Positions 46,526 to 58,591 of a DNA stretch of 64,000 nucleotides are shown piece by piece. The translations under genes and the position numbers were made by a program. Origin of the DNA: Mycolicibacterium fortuitum subsp. fortuitum (GTDB lineage: Bacteria; Actinomycetota; Actinomycetes; Mycobacteriales; Mycobacteriaceae); assembly GCF_022179545.1 (NCBI RefSeq), contig NZ_AP025518.1:2790001-2854000 (forward strand), read 5' to 3'. How positions within the stretch are numbered: the first letter of the stretch is position 1; each line of letters starts with the position of its first letter. The notes beneath the pieces are model-generated. The model made no database searches. It saw nothing but the letters and a program-made list of their open reading frames with translations, and was not told where the DNA came from.

Positions 46526-49216
46526 GTGCAGACACACGAGATCAGGAAGCGCTTCCTCGATCATTTCGTGAAGGCGGGCCACACCGAGGTGCCCAGTGCT
46601 TCGGTGATCCTCGACGACCCCAACCTGCTGTTCGTCAATGCGGGCATGGTGCAGTTCGTGCCCTACTTCCTCGGGGCCCGCACACCGCCGTGGGACCGCG
46701 CCACCAGCGTGCAGAAGTGCATCCGTACTCCCGACATCGACGAGGTGGGCATCACCACCCGGCACAACACCTTCTTCCAGATGGCCGGCAACTTCTCGTT
46801 CGGCGACTACTTCAAGAAGGGCGCCATCGAGCTGGCCTGGACCCTGCTGACCAATCCGGTGAGCGAGGGTGGCTACGGTTTCGACCCGGAAAGGCTGTGG
46901 GCAACGGTCTATCTGGACGACGACGAGGCGATTCAACTCTGGCAGGAAGTCGCCGGATTGCCGCTCGAGCGCATCCAGCGCCGCGGCATGGCCGACAACT
47001 ACTGGTCGATGGGTATTCCGGGGCCGTGTGGACCGTGCTCGGAGATCTACTACGACCGTGGCCCCGAGTACGGGATCGAGGGCGGCCCCGAGGCCAACGA
47101 GGACCGCTACATCGAGATCTGGAATCTCGTGTTCATGCAGAACGAGCGCGGTGAGGGCACCTCGAAGACCGATTTCGAGATCCTCGGACCGCTGCCGCGC
47201 AAGAACATCGACACCGGTATGGGTGTCGAGCGCATCGCCTGCCTGCTGCAGGGCGTGGACAACGTCTACGAGACCGACCTCGTCCGCCCGGTGATCGACC
47301 TGGTCGCCGGGATCGCCCCGCGCGGTTACGGCGCGGGCAACCACGAGGACGATGTCCGCTACCGCATCATCGGCGATCACAGCCGCACCGCGGCGATCAT
47401 CATCGGCGACGGCGTCAGCCCCGGCAACGAGGGTCGCGGCTACGTCCTGCGGCGGTTGCTGCGCCGCATCATCCGCGCCGCCAAGCTGCTCGGTGTCGAG
47501 GAGCCGATCATGGGCCGGCTGATGGCCACCGTGCGTGACGAGATGGGGCCGTCCTACCCGGAACTGGTCTCCGATTTCGAGCGGATCAACCGCATCGCGG
47601 TGGCCGAGGAGACGGCGTTCAACCGCACCCTGGCCGCGGGCTCGCGCCTGTTCGACGACGCCGCGGCAGTGACGAAGAAGTCGGGCACCACGGTGCTTTC
47701 GGGTGCCGATGCCTTCACTTTGCACGACACCTACGGTTTCCCGATCGACCTCACGCTCGAGATGGCCGCCGAGGCCGGTCTGTCCGTCGACGAGCAGGGC
47801 TTCCGGTCGCTGATGGCCGAACAGCGTCAGCGCGCCAAGGCTGACGCCGCCGCGCGCAAGCAGGCCCACACCGATCTGTCCGCGTACCGCGAACTGGTCG
47901 ACGCCGGGCCCACCGAGTTCACCGGCTTCGACGAATTGTCCACCGAGGCACGCATTCTCGGCATCTTCGTCGACGGTAAGCGGGTGCCGGTGGTAACCCA
48001 CGGTGACGTGGACGCCGAGCGCGTCGAACTCATCCTGGACCGCACCCCGTTCTATGCCGAGGCCGGCGGCCAGATCGCCGACGAGGGCACGATTTCGGGC
48101 ACCGGCGCCTCGGCCACTGCCAAGGCCGCGGTCACCGATGTGCAGAAGATCGCGAAAACCCTGTGGGCACACCGGATCAACGTCGAGTCGGGGGAGTTCG
48201 TCGAGGGCGACACCGTCACCGCCGCAGTGGATCCGAAGTGGCGCCGCGGTGCCACCCAGGGGCACTCCGGTACCCACATGGTGCACGCCGCCCTGCGCCA
48301 GGTGCTGGGCCCCACCGCCGTTCAGGCAGGTTCGCTGAACCGCCCCGGCTATCTGCGGTTCGACTTCAACTGGCAGGGCGCGCTGACCGACGACCAGCGC
48401 TCGCAGATCGAAGAAGTGACCAATCAGGCGGTCGAGGCCGACTACCAGGTCAACACCTTCGTCACCGCGCTGGACAAGGCCAAGGCGATGGGCGCGATGG
48501 CGATGTTCGGCGAGAACTACCCGGACCAGGTGCGGGTGGTCGAGATCGGCGGCCCGTTCTCGCTGGAACTCTGCGGTGGCACCCACGTGCACAATTCGGC
48601 ACAGATCGGCCCCGTCACCATCCTCGGCGAATCCTCGGTCGGCTCGGGTGTGCGCCGGGTCGAGGCCTACGTCGGGTTGGAGTCCTTCCGCCATCTGGCC
48701 AAGGAACGTGCGCTGATGGCCGGCCTGGCCTCGTCGCTCAAAGTGCCCTCCGAAGAAGTGCCTGCCCGCGTCGCGAACCTGGTAGAGCGTCTCAAGGCGG
48801 CGGAGAAGGAACTCGACAAGGTCCGGCTGGCCAACGCCCGCGCCGCGGCGGCCAACGCCGCCGCCGGCGCGGAGACCATCGGCAAGGTGCGGGTTGTCGC
48901 ACAGCGGATGGCCGGCGGTATGTCGGGCGGTGATCTGCGCAGCCTGGTCGGCGACATCAAGGGCAAGCTCGGCTCTGACCCCGGGGTGGTCGCACTGATC
49001 GCCGAGGGTGAGGACGACTCGGTGCCGTTCGTGGTGGCGGTCAACCCGGCTGCCCAGGACCTCGGCCTGCGCGCCGACGAACTCGTCAAGCAGTTCAGCG
49101 CGGCGGTCAATGGCCGCGGGGGCGGCAAGGCGGACATGGCACAAGGTTCCGGTAAGGGGGCGGCGGGTATCGACGCGGCATTGGCCGCGCTGCGCGCCGA
49201 GATCGGCCGGAGCTAG
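46526..49216 (+). CDS. alaS: Alanyl-tRNA synthetase
   Basis: 896 residues, normal for AlaS. Catalytic core from the N-terminus ([56 protein letters not shown]), then the anticodon-independent tRNA-recognition region, the editing domain with zinc motifs [14 protein letters not shown] (HxxxH) and [10 protein letters not shown] (CxxxH), and the C-Ala domain ending at a Gly/Lys/Ala-rich tail. GTG 46526 begins [10 protein letters not shown]; upstream codons back to 46481 are not family-like. A TAATGT at 46456-46461 may be a -10, giving a 5' leader of about 60 nt. Confidence 0.98.
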   Translation: MQTHEIRKRFLDHFVKAGHTEVPSASVILDDPNLLFVNAGMVQFVPYFLGARTPPWDRATSVQKCIRTPDIDEVGITTRHNTFFQMAGNFSFGDYFKKGAIELAWTLLTNPVSEGGYGFDPERLWATVYLDDDEAIQLWQEVAGLPLERIQRRGMADNYWSMGIPGPCGPCSEIYYDRGPEYGIEGGPEANEDRYIEIWNLVFMQNERGEGTSKTDFEILGPLPRKNIDTGMGVERIACLLQGVDNVYETDLVRPVIDLVAGIAPRGYGAGNHEDDVRYRIIGDHSRTAAIIIGDGVSPGNEGRGYVLRRLLRRIIRAAKLLGVEEPIMGRLMATVRDEMGPSYPELVSDFERINRIAVAEETAFNRTLAAGSRLFDDAAAVTKKSGTTVLSGADAFTLHDTYGFPIDLTLEMAAEAGLSVDEQGFRSLMAEQRQRAKADAAARKQAHTDLSAYRELVDAGPTEFTGFDELSTEARILGIFVDGKRVPVVTHGDVDAERVELILDRTPFYAEAGGQIADEGTISGTGASATAKAAVTDVQKIAKTLWAHRINVESGEFVEGDTVTAAVDPKWRRGATQGHSGTHMVHAALRQVLGPTAVQAGSLNRPGYLRFDFNWQGALTDDQRSQIEEVTNQAVEADYQVNTFVTALDKAKAMGAMAMFGENYPDQVRVVEIGGPFSLELCGGTHVHNSAQIGPVTILGESSVGSGVRRVEAYVGLESFRHLAKERALMAGLASSLKVPSEEVPARVANLVERLKAAEKELDKVRLANARAAAANAAAGAETIGKVRVVAQRMAGGMSGGDLRSLVGDIKGKLGSDPGVVALIAEGEDDSVPFVVAVNPAAQDLGLRADELVKQFSAAVNGRGGGKADMAQGSGKGAAGIDAALAALRAEIGRS

Positions 49217-49220
49217 CTTC

Positions 49221-49739
49221 GTGTCCGACACGGTCGACGACCGGCTACCGGACCGCCCAGGGGACGACGACCCCGGACGCGGACGGCGCATCGGCATCGA
49301 TGTCGGAACCGTGCGGATCGGCGTGGCCACTTGTGACCCGGACGGGATCTTGGCCACCCCGGTCGAGACCGTTCAGCGGGACAAGCGCGACCGGTCGGGT
49401 AAACATCTGCGCAGACTGGTCAAGCTGATCGGCGAGTACGAGGCCGTCGAGGTCGTGGTCGGACTTCCGCGCACACTCGCCGACCGAGCCGGCAGCTCCG
49501 CGATCGACGCCATCGAACTGGCGGACCTGCTGGCACGTCGGATCGCCCCGACACCGGTTCGGCTGGCCGACGAGCGGCTCACTACTGTGTCGGCTCAACG
49601 GTCATTGCGCGAGGCGGGGGTCCGGGCAAAAGGACAGAAGGCGATGATCGACCAGGCCGCTGCGGTTGGCATTCTGCAGAGCTGGCTGGATCAGCGACGT
49701 GCGGCTCTGGCTGCGCGCAGAGAGGGCATGGATGGCTGA
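49221..49739 (+). CDS. ruvX: Holliday junction resolvase-like protein RuvX/YqgF
   Basis: 172-residue RNase H-fold protein, thought to act in rRNA processing or Holliday-junction cleavage. Motifs: [19 protein letters not shown] (first Asp), [14 protein letters not shown], and the Asp region [10 protein letters not shown] with [17 protein letters not shown] at the end. The N-terminal 20 residues are acidic and not conserved. It overlaps mltG by 8 nt. Confidence 0.92.
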   Translation: MSDTVDDRLPDRPGDDDPGRGRRIGIDVGTVRIGVATCDPDGILATPVETVQRDKRDRSGKHLRRLVKLIGEYEAVEVVVGLPRTLADRAGSSAIDAIELADLLARRIAPTPVRLADERLTTVSAQRSLREAGVRAKGQKAMIDQAAAVGILQSWLDQRRAALAARREGMDG

Positions 49740-50976
49740 GAAGTGGGGTGCCGACAAGGCGAAGCCCGAGTCGATCGGACCACCCCGGCGCGGGCTGAGC
49801 AAGGCCGAGCGGGCCCGCAAGGCCCGTAACGACCGGAAGCGCCGTGTCACCAGGGGCCTCTCACTCGCAGCGCTCATCGTGGTGTTGATCGGCGCGGTGT
49901 TCCTCGGTTCCAAGCTCTGGCACGGCATGTCCGGAAGCGCGGGCGACTACGCCGGTGACGGTGTGGCCGACATCGTCATCCAGGTCCACGACGGCGACTC
50001 CACGACCGCTATCGCCAAGACCCTGCAGGACAAGAAGGTGATCGCCACCGTCAAGAACTTCGTGGAGGCAGCCCACAAGAACGAGGCGATCTCGGCCATC
50101 CAACCCGGCTTCTACAAGATGCGCACCGAGATCCCGGCAGCCAATGCTGTTGAGCGCCTGGCAGATCCGGACAACCGGGTGGGCAAGCTCACCATCCCGG
50201 AGGGGCGGCAGCTCGACGACACCGCCGATGTCAAGACCAACGCCGTCACCGAAGGCGTGTTCACGCTGATCTCGCAGGCCTCCTGCGTCGAACTCGACGG
50301 CAAGAAACGCTGTGTACCGGTCGACGCGCTGCGGGCAGCCGCGCAGACCGCACCGGCGGCCGCACTGGCGGTACCGGAATGGGCTGTGGCGCCGGTCTCG
50401 GCGATGCCCAACGACCACCGGCGTCTGGAGGGGTTGATCGCGCCCGGCACCTGGAACGTCGACCCGGCCGGAACCGCCCAGGACATCCTGGCCACGTTGA
50501 TCGGCGGTAGCGCCACGATGTACACCCAGAGCGGTCTGCTCGACACCGCCGCGGCGATGCAGATGTCGCCGTATCAGATCCTCACCGTCGCGTCCCTGGT
50601 GCAGCGTGAAGCCAAGCCACAGGACTTCGACAAGGTGGCGCGGGTGATCTACAACCGGCTGGCCGAACACCGCAAGCTGGAGTTCGATTCGACGGTGAAC
50701 TACCCGCTGGATCGCCAGGAAGTCGCGACCACCGATGACGACCGAGCCCAGACCACGCCGTGGAACACCTATATGAGCCAAGGGCTTCCACAGACGCCGA
50801 TCTGCTCACCGGGCACCGACGCACTGGCCGCCGCCGAGCATCCGGCGCCGGGGGACTGGTTGTACTTCGTGACGATCGACCTGCAGGGCACCACGCTGTT
50901 CACCCGTGACTACGACCAACACCTGGCCAACATCGAACAGGCGCAGCACAACGGTGTCCTCGACAGTGCCAGATAG
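49732..50976 (+). CDS. mltG: Endolytic murein transglycosylase MltG
   Basis: 414 residues: a basic cytoplasmic tail ([22 protein letters not shown]), one membrane helix (about 44-64), and an extracytoplasmic YceG domain. The catalytic Glu is in [27 protein letters not shown], and the domain ends with the [31 protein letters not shown] signature. MltG cuts nascent glycan strands and sets their length. ATG 49732 overlaps the ruvX stop. Its 3' end overlaps the first repeat unit of the aroE N-terminus. Confidence 0.93.
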   Translation: MAEKWGADKAKPESIGPPRRGLSKAERARKARNDRKRRVTRGLSLAALIVVLIGAVFLGSKLWHGMSGSAGDYAGDGVADIVIQVHDGDSTTAIAKTLQDKKVIATVKNFVEAAHKNEAISAIQPGFYKMRTEIPAANAVERLADPDNRVGKLTIPEGRQLDDTADVKTNAVTEGVFTLISQASCVELDGKKRCVPVDALRAAAQTAPAAALAVPEWAVAPVSAMPNDHRRLEGLIAPGTWNVDPAGTAQDILATLIGGSATMYTQSGLLDTAAAMQMSPYQILTVASLVQREAKPQDFDKVARVIYNRLAEHRKLEFDSTVNYPLDRQEVATTDDDRAQTTPWNTYMSQGLPQTPICSPGTDALAAAEHPAPGDWLYFVTIDLQGTTLFTRDYDQHLANIEQAQHNGVLDSAR

Positions 50977-51037
50977 GCGGCCCGCCGCCGTGCCGGATAG
51001 GCGGCCCGCCGCCGTGCCCGATAGCCGCAAAGCGGCC
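50966..51037 (+). repeat. Three tandem 24-bp units, each starting with GTG, at the aroE start
   Basis: Units at 50966-50989, 50990-51013 and 51014-51037 encode [16 protein letters not shown] and VPDSRKAA in the aroE frame. Units 1 and 2 differ at one base; unit 3 has diverged. The first unit overlaps the last codons of mltG. Each unit provides an in-frame GTG that could start aroE. Confidence 0.9.
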
Positions 51038-51814
51038 GTACTCGGCTCGCCGATCACCCACTCGCGCTCGCCTCAGCTGCACCTGGCCGCCTACCGGGCG
51101 CTCGGGCTGCCGTCGTGGACCTACGAGCGCATCGAGTGCACGGCCGAACAACTGCCCGGCCTCGTCAGTGCACTGGGCCCGGAATGGGTCGGATTGTCGG
51201 TCACGATGCCCGGCAAGTTCGCCGCCCTGGAATTCGCCGATCAACGCACCGACCGTGCCCAGTTGGTGGGCTCGGCCAACACCCTGGTCCGGATGCCGAC
51301 CGGAGGCTGGCGCGCCGACAACACCGACGTCGACGGGGTGACCGGAGCACTCGGCACGGCCGGCGACTCGGCGCTGGTGATCGGGTCCGGCGGCACCGCC
51401 CCGGCGGCCGTGGTGGCACTGGCCGAACTCGGCGTGCAGCGGATCACCATCGTGGCGCGCGACGAGGGCAAGGCATCTCGGTTGGTGGACCTGGCCCGCC
51501 GGTGCGGGGCGCAGGGCGGCTGGTGCGACATCGGTGGCGCTGCGCTGGCCGACGCGGTGGCTTCCGCAGATGCCGCCGTGAGCACGATCCCGGCCGACGC
51601 GGCCGCCGTTTACGCGGACGCGCTGGCTCGGGTGCCGCGTGTACTGGACGCCATCTACGACCCGTGGCCCACGCCACTGGCCCAGGCTGTCGAGGCCGCG
51701 GGCGGCGAGGCGATCAACGGGCTGCAGATGTTGCTGAACCAGGCCTTTGCCCAGGTCGAGCAGTTCACCGGGATGCCCGCCCCCAAAGAGGCGATGCGCG
51801 CCGCCCTGGGCTGA
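51014..51814 (+). CDS. aroE: Shikimate dehydrogenase
   Basis: Converts dehydroshikimate to shikimate with NADPH. From GTG 51014 the product has 266 residues, close to the 269 of Rv2552c, and begins 8 residues before the conserved VLGSPITHSRSPQLHLAAYRALG. Catalytic Lys in SVTMPGKFAAL, Asp in NTDVDG, dinucleotide motif VIGSGGTAPAAV and the C-terminal NGLQMLLNQAFAQVEQFTG are present. GTGs at 50990 and 50966 in the same frame add one or two VPDRRPAA units and cannot be excluded. No strong ribosome site marks any of the three. Confidence 0.94.
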   Translation: MPDSRKAAVLGSPITHSRSPQLHLAAYRALGLPSWTYERIECTAEQLPGLVSALGPEWVGLSVTMPGKFAALEFADQRTDRAQLVGSANTLVRMPTGGWRADNTDVDGVTGALGTAGDSALVIGSGGTAPAAVVALAELGVQRITIVARDEGKASRLVDLARRCGAQGGWCDIGGAALADAVASADAAVSTIPADAAAVYADALARVPRVLDAIYDPWPTPLAQAVEAAGGEAINGLQMLLNQAFAQVEQFTGMPAPKEAMRAALG

Positions 51815-51818
51815 GCCC

Positions 51819-52799
51819 TCACGGGGTGAACGTTCCCAGGTGGTAAGAGCTGTACAGGTATTCCTTGGATCCGACGAGACGGGCCAACGGCGTCTGGACC
51901 GTATTTTCGTCGTCCACCAATTGGGCGATCGCGGCCAGGTCGTATCGCGGATCCCAGCCGAGATCCGCGCGAGCTGCCGAGTTGTCGTAGACCCGGTCGA
52001 CGCGGTTGGGGAACCGCCAACCACGCCGCGCCCACACTTCGGCGACTCCGGGAATCCGACGGGCGAAGACCCCTGCGGCATCGGTCCTCAGCTGCCCGAG
52101 GTCTCGTGGCAGGAACGGTGTGGTGGCTGAGACGATGTACCGCCCGAACCCGATTCGCTCGGCGGCGGACGCGGCCAGCAGATGTGCCTCGACGGCGTCT
52201 TCCAGTGCAACTCGCCGTGACGCGTATTCGTCGGCCTTGACGTTGGCGTCGCTGCGGCCTTCATGGGCATCGGGCCTGTCGTCGCGTTCCGGGAAGAACC
52301 GGGCGACCCGCAGCACCACGGACGCCAACCCGTGGTTTCGGTGGGCCAGCTGACACAAGTCCTCGGCTGCCGACTTCGTGACGCCGTACATGTTCTTCGG
52401 CACCGGTGTGACCGACTCGTCGATCCATGCAGCCGGTTGCCGAGGATCGGGTACCAGCGCGTCGCCGAAAACGGTTGTGGAAGAAGACATCACGAACGCC
52501 CGCGCCCCCACGTCTGCAGCCGCCAGCAGAAGCGAGAGGGTCCCGCTGACATTCGTGTCGATGAAGGCCTGCCCCGGCACGAACGCCAGCTGCGGCTTGT
52601 GCAGCGTCGCGGTGTGCAGGACCACGTCGGCACCGGTCATCGCTGCCCTAACAGCGTCGGGATCGGCGACAGAACCAACCGTGTCGGTCCACGGTGAGGG
52701 GCGGACGTCCATGCCCACCACGTCTTCACCGCGGGCGCGGAGGGTGCGGACGATCGCCTCGCCGAGGTGGCCGGAACTGCCGGTGACCAGTGTGCGCAC
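51819..52799 (-). CDS. NAD-dependent epimerase/dehydratase family protein
   Basis: 326-residue extended SDR: cofactor motif LVTGSSGHLGEAI at the N-terminus, the catalytic YGVTK (YxxxK, about residue 139) and FVMSSSTTVFG (Ser). It resembles nucleotide-sugar epimerases, but no sugar cluster surrounds it, so the substrate cannot be told. It is the only minus-strand gene between aroE and aroC, starting with GTG 52799. Confidence 0.86.
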   Translation of the reverse strand: MRTLVTGSSGHLGEAIVRTLRARGEDVVGMDVRPSPWTDTVGSVADPDAVRAAMTGADVVLHTATLHKPQLAFVPGQAFIDTNVSGTLSLLLAAADVGARAFVMSSSTTVFGDALVPDPRQPAAWIDESVTPVPKNMYGVTKSAAEDLCQLAHRNHGLASVVLRVARFFPERDDRPDAHEGRSDANVKADEYASRRVALEDAVEAHLLAASAAERIGFGRYIVSATTPFLPRDLGQLRTDAAGVFARRIPGVAEVWARRGWRFPNRVDRVYDNSAARADLGWDPRYDLAAIAQLVDDENTVQTPLARLVGSKEYLYSSYHLGTFTP

Positions 52800-52881
52800 G
52801 ACTCGACCGTGCCATACCGCCGCAAGCGATTTTCACCGCTCAGCCCTGAAAGTGGTGATGAGGCATGGGTTGCCCGGGCCT

Positions 52882-52887
52882 TAGCCT
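52882..52887 (+). promoter_or_regulatory. -10 element of the prepilin-peptidase-like gene (leaderless)
   Basis: TAGCCT ends 6 nt before ATG 52894. Confidence 0.5.
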
Positions 52888-52893
52888 CGACCC

Positions 52894-53319
52894 ATGGGGG
52901 TGGGGCTGATCGTCGCTGCGGGCGCCTGGCTGTCGGTGCTGAGTGGCTACGACATCGCCGAGCGCAGACTGCCGAATTGGCTGACGCTTCCCGGCGCAGT
53001 GGTGGTTCCGGTGGTGGCGGGGGTCGTGGGGCGCGGAGTTCCTGCGCTGGCCGGAGCCGCGGCGTTGTCGGTCTTGTACCTGGTGGTGCATCTGCTCTCG
53101 CCGGGGGCCATGGGCGGCGGCGACGTCAAACTCGCGTTCGGATTGGGCGCGATGACCGGTGCGTTCGGTGTCGACGTGTGGCTGCTGGCCGCGCTGGCCG
53201 CGCCGTTGGTCAGCGCGGTGCTGGCACTTGGCGCAGCCCTGCGCGGTATCCGTTCGGTACCGCACGGACCGTCGATGTGTGCGGCCAGCGCCGCCGCTGT
53301 TGCCGTGGCGCTGGCATAG
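52894..53319 (+). CDS. A24-family prepilin peptidase-like membrane protein (Rv2551c homologue)
   Basis: 141 residues with four or five membrane helices. The two Asp of this aspartyl protease family are seen in SGYDIAERRLPNWL and GGGDVKLAFGLGA (GxGD-like motif GGD). It lacks the N-terminal methylase domain of full prepilin peptidases, as actinobacterial members do, so it may process Flp/Tad-type pilins or type II secretion-like pseudopilins. No pilin genes are nearby. Confidence 0.88.
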   Translation: MGVGLIVAAGAWLSVLSGYDIAERRLPNWLTLPGAVVVPVVAGVVGRGVPALAGAAALSVLYLVVHLLSPGAMGGGDVKLAFGLGAMTGAFGVDVWLLAALAAPLVSAVLALGAALRGIRSVPHGPSMCAASAAAVAVALA

Positions 53320-53394
53320 CCGATTTTGGTGCGGGCTACCAGCGCAATCCGCGGTTACGCTCATCTCCGGCAACCAGTCCACCGGGGGGATCGC

Positions 53395-53757
53395 ATGTCA
53401 CAACCGCACTGGCCGCAGGCCGCGCCGCAGTATCCGCCGCCGCCCGCGGTTCCGGTCTTTCGAGTGGAGACGACTCGGCACACCGGCCTGCTCGTCTTGT
53501 GGCTGAACCAGACCCGCGTGGTGACGGGGACCGCCGAACAGTGCGAGGCCGCGCTGACCAGCGCCCAGCGGCACAACCTCATCGTGGGCTGGTGGAGCTT
53601 CCTGTCGATCTTGTTCATGAACTGGCTGTCGTTGCTGAGCAATGCAGGTGCGCGGGCCAAACTGCGCAAGGAAGTCGAGCAGGCGCAGGCGTACGCGCAG
53701 TGGTGGTACCAGTACGGCCAGCACCAGAACGCGCCGCAGCAGCCGCGACCGCAGTAG
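53395..53757 (+). CDS. Small membrane protein of unknown function
   Basis: 120 residues. Pro/Gln-rich N-terminus (PQYPPPPAVP), a central beta-like stretch (RVETTRHTGLLVLWLNQTRVVTGTAEQCEAALTSAQ), one probable membrane helix (WWSFLSILFMNWLSLL, about 63-80), and a polar, Gln-rich tail. I do not recognise it. ATG 53395 has a GGGGGG stretch at 5 nt. Just upstream of aroC. Confidence 0.75.
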   Translation: MSQPHWPQAAPQYPPPPAVPVFRVETTRHTGLLVLWLNQTRVVTGTAEQCEAALTSAQRHNLIVGWWSFLSILFMNWLSLLSNAGARAKLRKEVEQAQAYAQWWYQYGQHQNAPQQPRPQ

Positions 53758-53821
53758 TCACATTCGCCACCGGTGACCACGGATTTCGGGAGGCAAAGCC
53801 CGACGTGGGAGAATGACACCC

Positions 53822-55020
53822 GTGTTGCGTTGGACCACAGCTGGTGAATCCCACGGCCGAGCCCTGGTGGCCATGCTCGAAGGGATGGTTGCCGGCGTGC
53901 CCATCACCTCTGAGGAGATAGGGGCACAGCTCAAGCGTCGTCGTCTCGGTTACGGCCGGGGTGCCCGGATGAAGTTCGAACAGGACCAGGTCACCATGCT
54001 GGCCGGGGTGCGCCACGGCACCACTCTGGGCGGCCCGATCGCCATCGAGATCGGCAACACCGAGTGGCCCAAGTGGGAAACCGTGATGTCGCCGGACCCG
54101 GTTGATCCCGCCGAACTCGACGTCGCGCGCAACGCCCCGCTGACCCGTCCCCGCCCCGGACATGCGGACTACGCCGGCATGCTCAAGTACGGCTTCGACG
54201 ACGCCCGCCCGGTGCTGGAGCGTGCCAGCGCCCGTGAAACCGCCGCCCGGGTGGCGGCAGGCACCGTGGCGCGGGCCTTCCTGCGGGCGGCGCTCGGTGT
54301 CGAGGTGGTCTCGCACGTTATCTCCATCGGCGCATCCAAGCCGTACGACGGCCCACCGCCGCAGTTCTCGGACCTGGCGGCGATCGACGACAGTCCGGTT
54401 CGCGCCTTCGACAAGGACGCCGAATCATCGATGATCGCCGAGATCGAGGCCGCCAAGAAAGACGGCGACACCCTCGGTGGCGTCGTAGAGGTCGTGGTCG
54501 AGGGCCTGCCGATCGGGTTGGGTTCGTTCACCAGCGGCGACAACCGTCTCGACAGCCAACTCGCCGCGGCGGTGATGGGTATCCAGGCGATCAAGGGTGT
54601 CGAGATCGGTGACGGCTTCGAGACCGCCCGGCGTCGCGGCAGCGTCGCCCACGACGAGATGTACCCGGGCCCCGATGGAATCCTGCGCTCGACCAACCGC
54701 GCCGGTGGCCTGGAGGGCGGCATGACCAACGGCCAGGCGCTGCGGGTCCGGGCTGCGATGAAGCCGATCTCGACCGTCCCGCGGGCCCTGGCCACCGTCG
54801 ACATGGCCACCGGTGAGGAAGCCGTCGCCATCCACCAGCGTTCCGACGTGTGCGCGGTACCGGCCGCCGGTGTGGTCGTGGAGACCATGGTCGCGTTGGT
54901 CGTGGCACGCGCCGTACTGGAGAAGTTCGGCGGGGATTCGCTGGCCGAGACCCGCGCCAACGTCGACGCCTACCTGCGGGCCGTCGCCGAGCGCGAGCCG
55001 GCGGCGCAGGCCCTGGGCTG

Positions 55021-55021
<1 letters not shown>
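53822..55021 (+). CDS. aroC: Chorismate synthase
   Basis: 399 residues from GTG 53822; makes chorismate from EPSP using reduced FMN. Motifs: [62 protein letters not shown], and [20 protein letters not shown] 53822 gives the [10 protein letters not shown] start shared with M. tuberculosis; ATG 53813 adds three residues and remains an alternative. The stop overlaps the aroK start by 1 nt, the first link of a shikimate operon. Confidence 0.96.
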
Positions 55022-56821
<1,800 letters not shown>

Positions 56822-56875
56822 TCGCCCGCGCCACCGGCGCTGAGAATTTTCGAGCTGCCCGTGCGGGCAGGGCGG

Positions 56876-57448
56876 CTACTGCTTGGGCTGTTCGGGGTAC
56901 TCGATGGCCTGGGTGGTGTCGTCGGTGCTCTCGGCGGCGCCGTTGGCGGTGACCGCGGCGAACACGTCGGTGTCGGCGCGTTCATCAGTTGCGGCCAGGC
57001 CGTGGTGGCGCTGACGGGGCATGGGCGGGGCGTTGCGGTCCACCAGCCAGCGGCCCACGGTCACACCGCCGACGCCGAGCAGGAACACCAGCAGAGCGGT
57101 GAACGCAGCGAAGGTGGTGACCTCGTTGAGCAGCGCGTCGGTGTACAGGCTCTTGTAGAAGATCCCGATGAACCACGCCACCGCGCCGCTGACGATGCCG
57201 GCGAACAGGCCGGCGACCAGCCAGGTCATCGCGAGATCGGCACGACGGTCGGGATCCGGATTACTGCGGGCGTCGCTCTTGCCGTCGAACACGCCCCAGA
57301 TCAGTACCCCGATCCCGAACAACGTGACCAGTCCCAGACTGAACCAGGTGGCGTTACCCGGCGAGGCGTTGATCAGTGCTCCTTGCAGTAAGCGCACGAT
57401 GACCATCGCTGTTGCGAACACCACTCCGCGCAGTAACCACTTGCTCAT
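56876..57448 (-). CDS. B-4DMT-type four-helix membrane protein (Rv2536 homologue)
   Basis: 190 residues with four membrane helices (about 5-25, 35-53, 75-95, 108-130) in the pattern KWLLRGVVFATAMVIVRLLQGALIN, FSLGLVTLFGIGVLIWGVFDG, MTWLVAGLFAGIVSGAVAWFIGIFYK and FTALLVFLLGVGGVTVGRWLV. The C-terminal 60 residues are polar, acidic and Gln/Pro-ending. The transported compound, if any, is unknown. Convergent with aroB, with a short GC hairpin (56855-56870) between; divergent from pepQ. Confidence 0.85.
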   Translation of the reverse strand: MSKWLLRGVVFATAMVIVRLLQGALINASPGNATWFSLGLVTLFGIGVLIWGVFDGKSDARSNPDPDRRADLAMTWLVAGLFAGIVSGAVAWFIGIFYKSLYTDALLNEVTTFAAFTALLVFLLGVGGVTVGRWLVDRNAPPMPRQRHHGLAATDERADTDVFAAVTANGAAESTDDTTQAIEYPEQPKQ

Positions 57449-57481
57449 GGGGGCACACTGTAGCGAGTAGCGTCACAGACC

Positions 57482-58567
57482 GTGACTATTTCCCAGCGCA
57501 GGGACCGGCTGCGGCGTCGGCTGGCCGAGCAGGGTCTGGACGCGATGTTGATAACTGACCTGGTCAACGTGCGTTATCTGTCGGGATTCACCGGTTCCAA
57601 CGCGGCGCTGCTGATCCTCGCAGAAGACACCACTCCGGTTCTGGCCACCGACGGGCGCTACCGCACGCAGGCCGCGCAGCAGTCGCCGGACGCCGAGGTC
57701 GTCATCGAGCGGGCATGTGGGTCGCACCTGGCCGGGCGCGCCGCCCGCAGTGGCGTACTGCGGTTGGGTTTCGAGAGCCATGTGGTGACGGTCGACGCCT
57801 ACGCAGCCTTCAAGAAGGCGGCCGGCGACTCTGTCAAGTGGATCCGCGCGGCGGGCACGGTAGAGGCGCTGCGTGAGGTCAAGGACGCGGGTGAGATCGC
57901 GATGCTGCGATTGGCGTGTGAGGCCGGCGATGCCGCGCTCGCGGATCTGGTGGAGCGTGGCGGTCTGCGGCCCGGCCGGACCGAACGTGAGGTGCGCAAC
58001 GAGTTGGAAGCCCTGATGCTCGACCACGGCGCCGACGGGCCGTCCTTCGAAACGATCGTGGCGGCCGGTGCGAACTCGGCGATCCCGCACCATCGGCCCA
58101 CCGATGCGGTGCTGGCGGCCGGGGACTTCGTGAAGATCGATTTCGGCGCGCTGGTGGCCGGCTATCACTCCGACATGACGCGCACATTTGTCCTGGGCCC
58201 GGCGGCGCAGTGGCAGCGCGACATCTACGACCTGGTGGCCACCGCTCAGCAGGCAGGCCGTGAGGCGCTGGCCCCGGGAGTTTCACTGAGCGCGGTGGAC
58301 GCCGCATCACGCCAGGTCATCGCCGATGCCGGCTACGGCGACAACTTCGGGCACGGGCTCGGACACGGCGTCGGGCTGCAGATCCACGAAGCGCCGGGAA
58401 TCAATGCCACCGCCGCCGGTACACTGCTTGCTGGCTCTGCGGTCACCGTTGAGCCTGGTGTCTACTTGCCCGATCGCGGCGGTGTCCGGATCGAGGACAC
58501 CCTGGTCGTCGGAGAGTCGGCACCCGACCTGCTTACCCGGTTCCCCAAGGAACTGGCCATTTTGTGA
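57482..58567 (+). CDS. pepQ: Xaa-Pro aminopeptidase/dipeptidase (M24 family)
   Basis: 361-residue cytoplasmic peptidase acting on X-Pro bonds. N-terminal creatinase-like domain (1-130), then the catalytic pita-bread domain with the five metal ligands: Asp in VKIDFGALVAG, Asp in YHSDMTRTF, His in GHGLGHGVGLQIHE, Glu in VTVEPGVYL and Glu in VRIEDTLVV. GTG 57482 follows TAGCGT (57468-57473) at near-leaderless spacing. Leads the pepQ-efp-nusB run, with 24 nt before efp. Confidence 0.92.
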   Translation: MTISQRRDRLRRRLAEQGLDAMLITDLVNVRYLSGFTGSNAALLILAEDTTPVLATDGRYRTQAAQQSPDAEVVIERACGSHLAGRAARSGVLRLGFESHVVTVDAYAAFKKAAGDSVKWIRAAGTVEALREVKDAGEIAMLRLACEAGDAALADLVERGGLRPGRTEREVRNELEALMLDHGADGPSFETIVAAGANSAIPHHRPTDAVLAAGDFVKIDFGALVAGYHSDMTRTFVLGPAAQWQRDIYDLVATAQQAGREALAPGVSLSAVDAASRQVIADAGYGDNFGHGLGHGVGLQIHEAPGINATAAGTLLAGSAVTVEPGVYLPDRGGVRIEDTLVVGESAPDLLTRFPKELAIL

Positions 58568-58591
58568 CAAAAGCTTAGGAGCTACACCCTC

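Noticed and set aside
46157..49357. 1066-codon minus-strand open frame
   Set aside because: It lies wholly antisense to alaS and YjbQ, has no recognisable domain, and is rich in His/Arg/Gly as expected from the opposite strand of GC-rich genes.
56855..56870. Hairpin after aroB as an intrinsic terminator
   Set aside because: A 7-bp GC stem with a 2-nt loop and no T-run; too weak to call a terminator with confidence.
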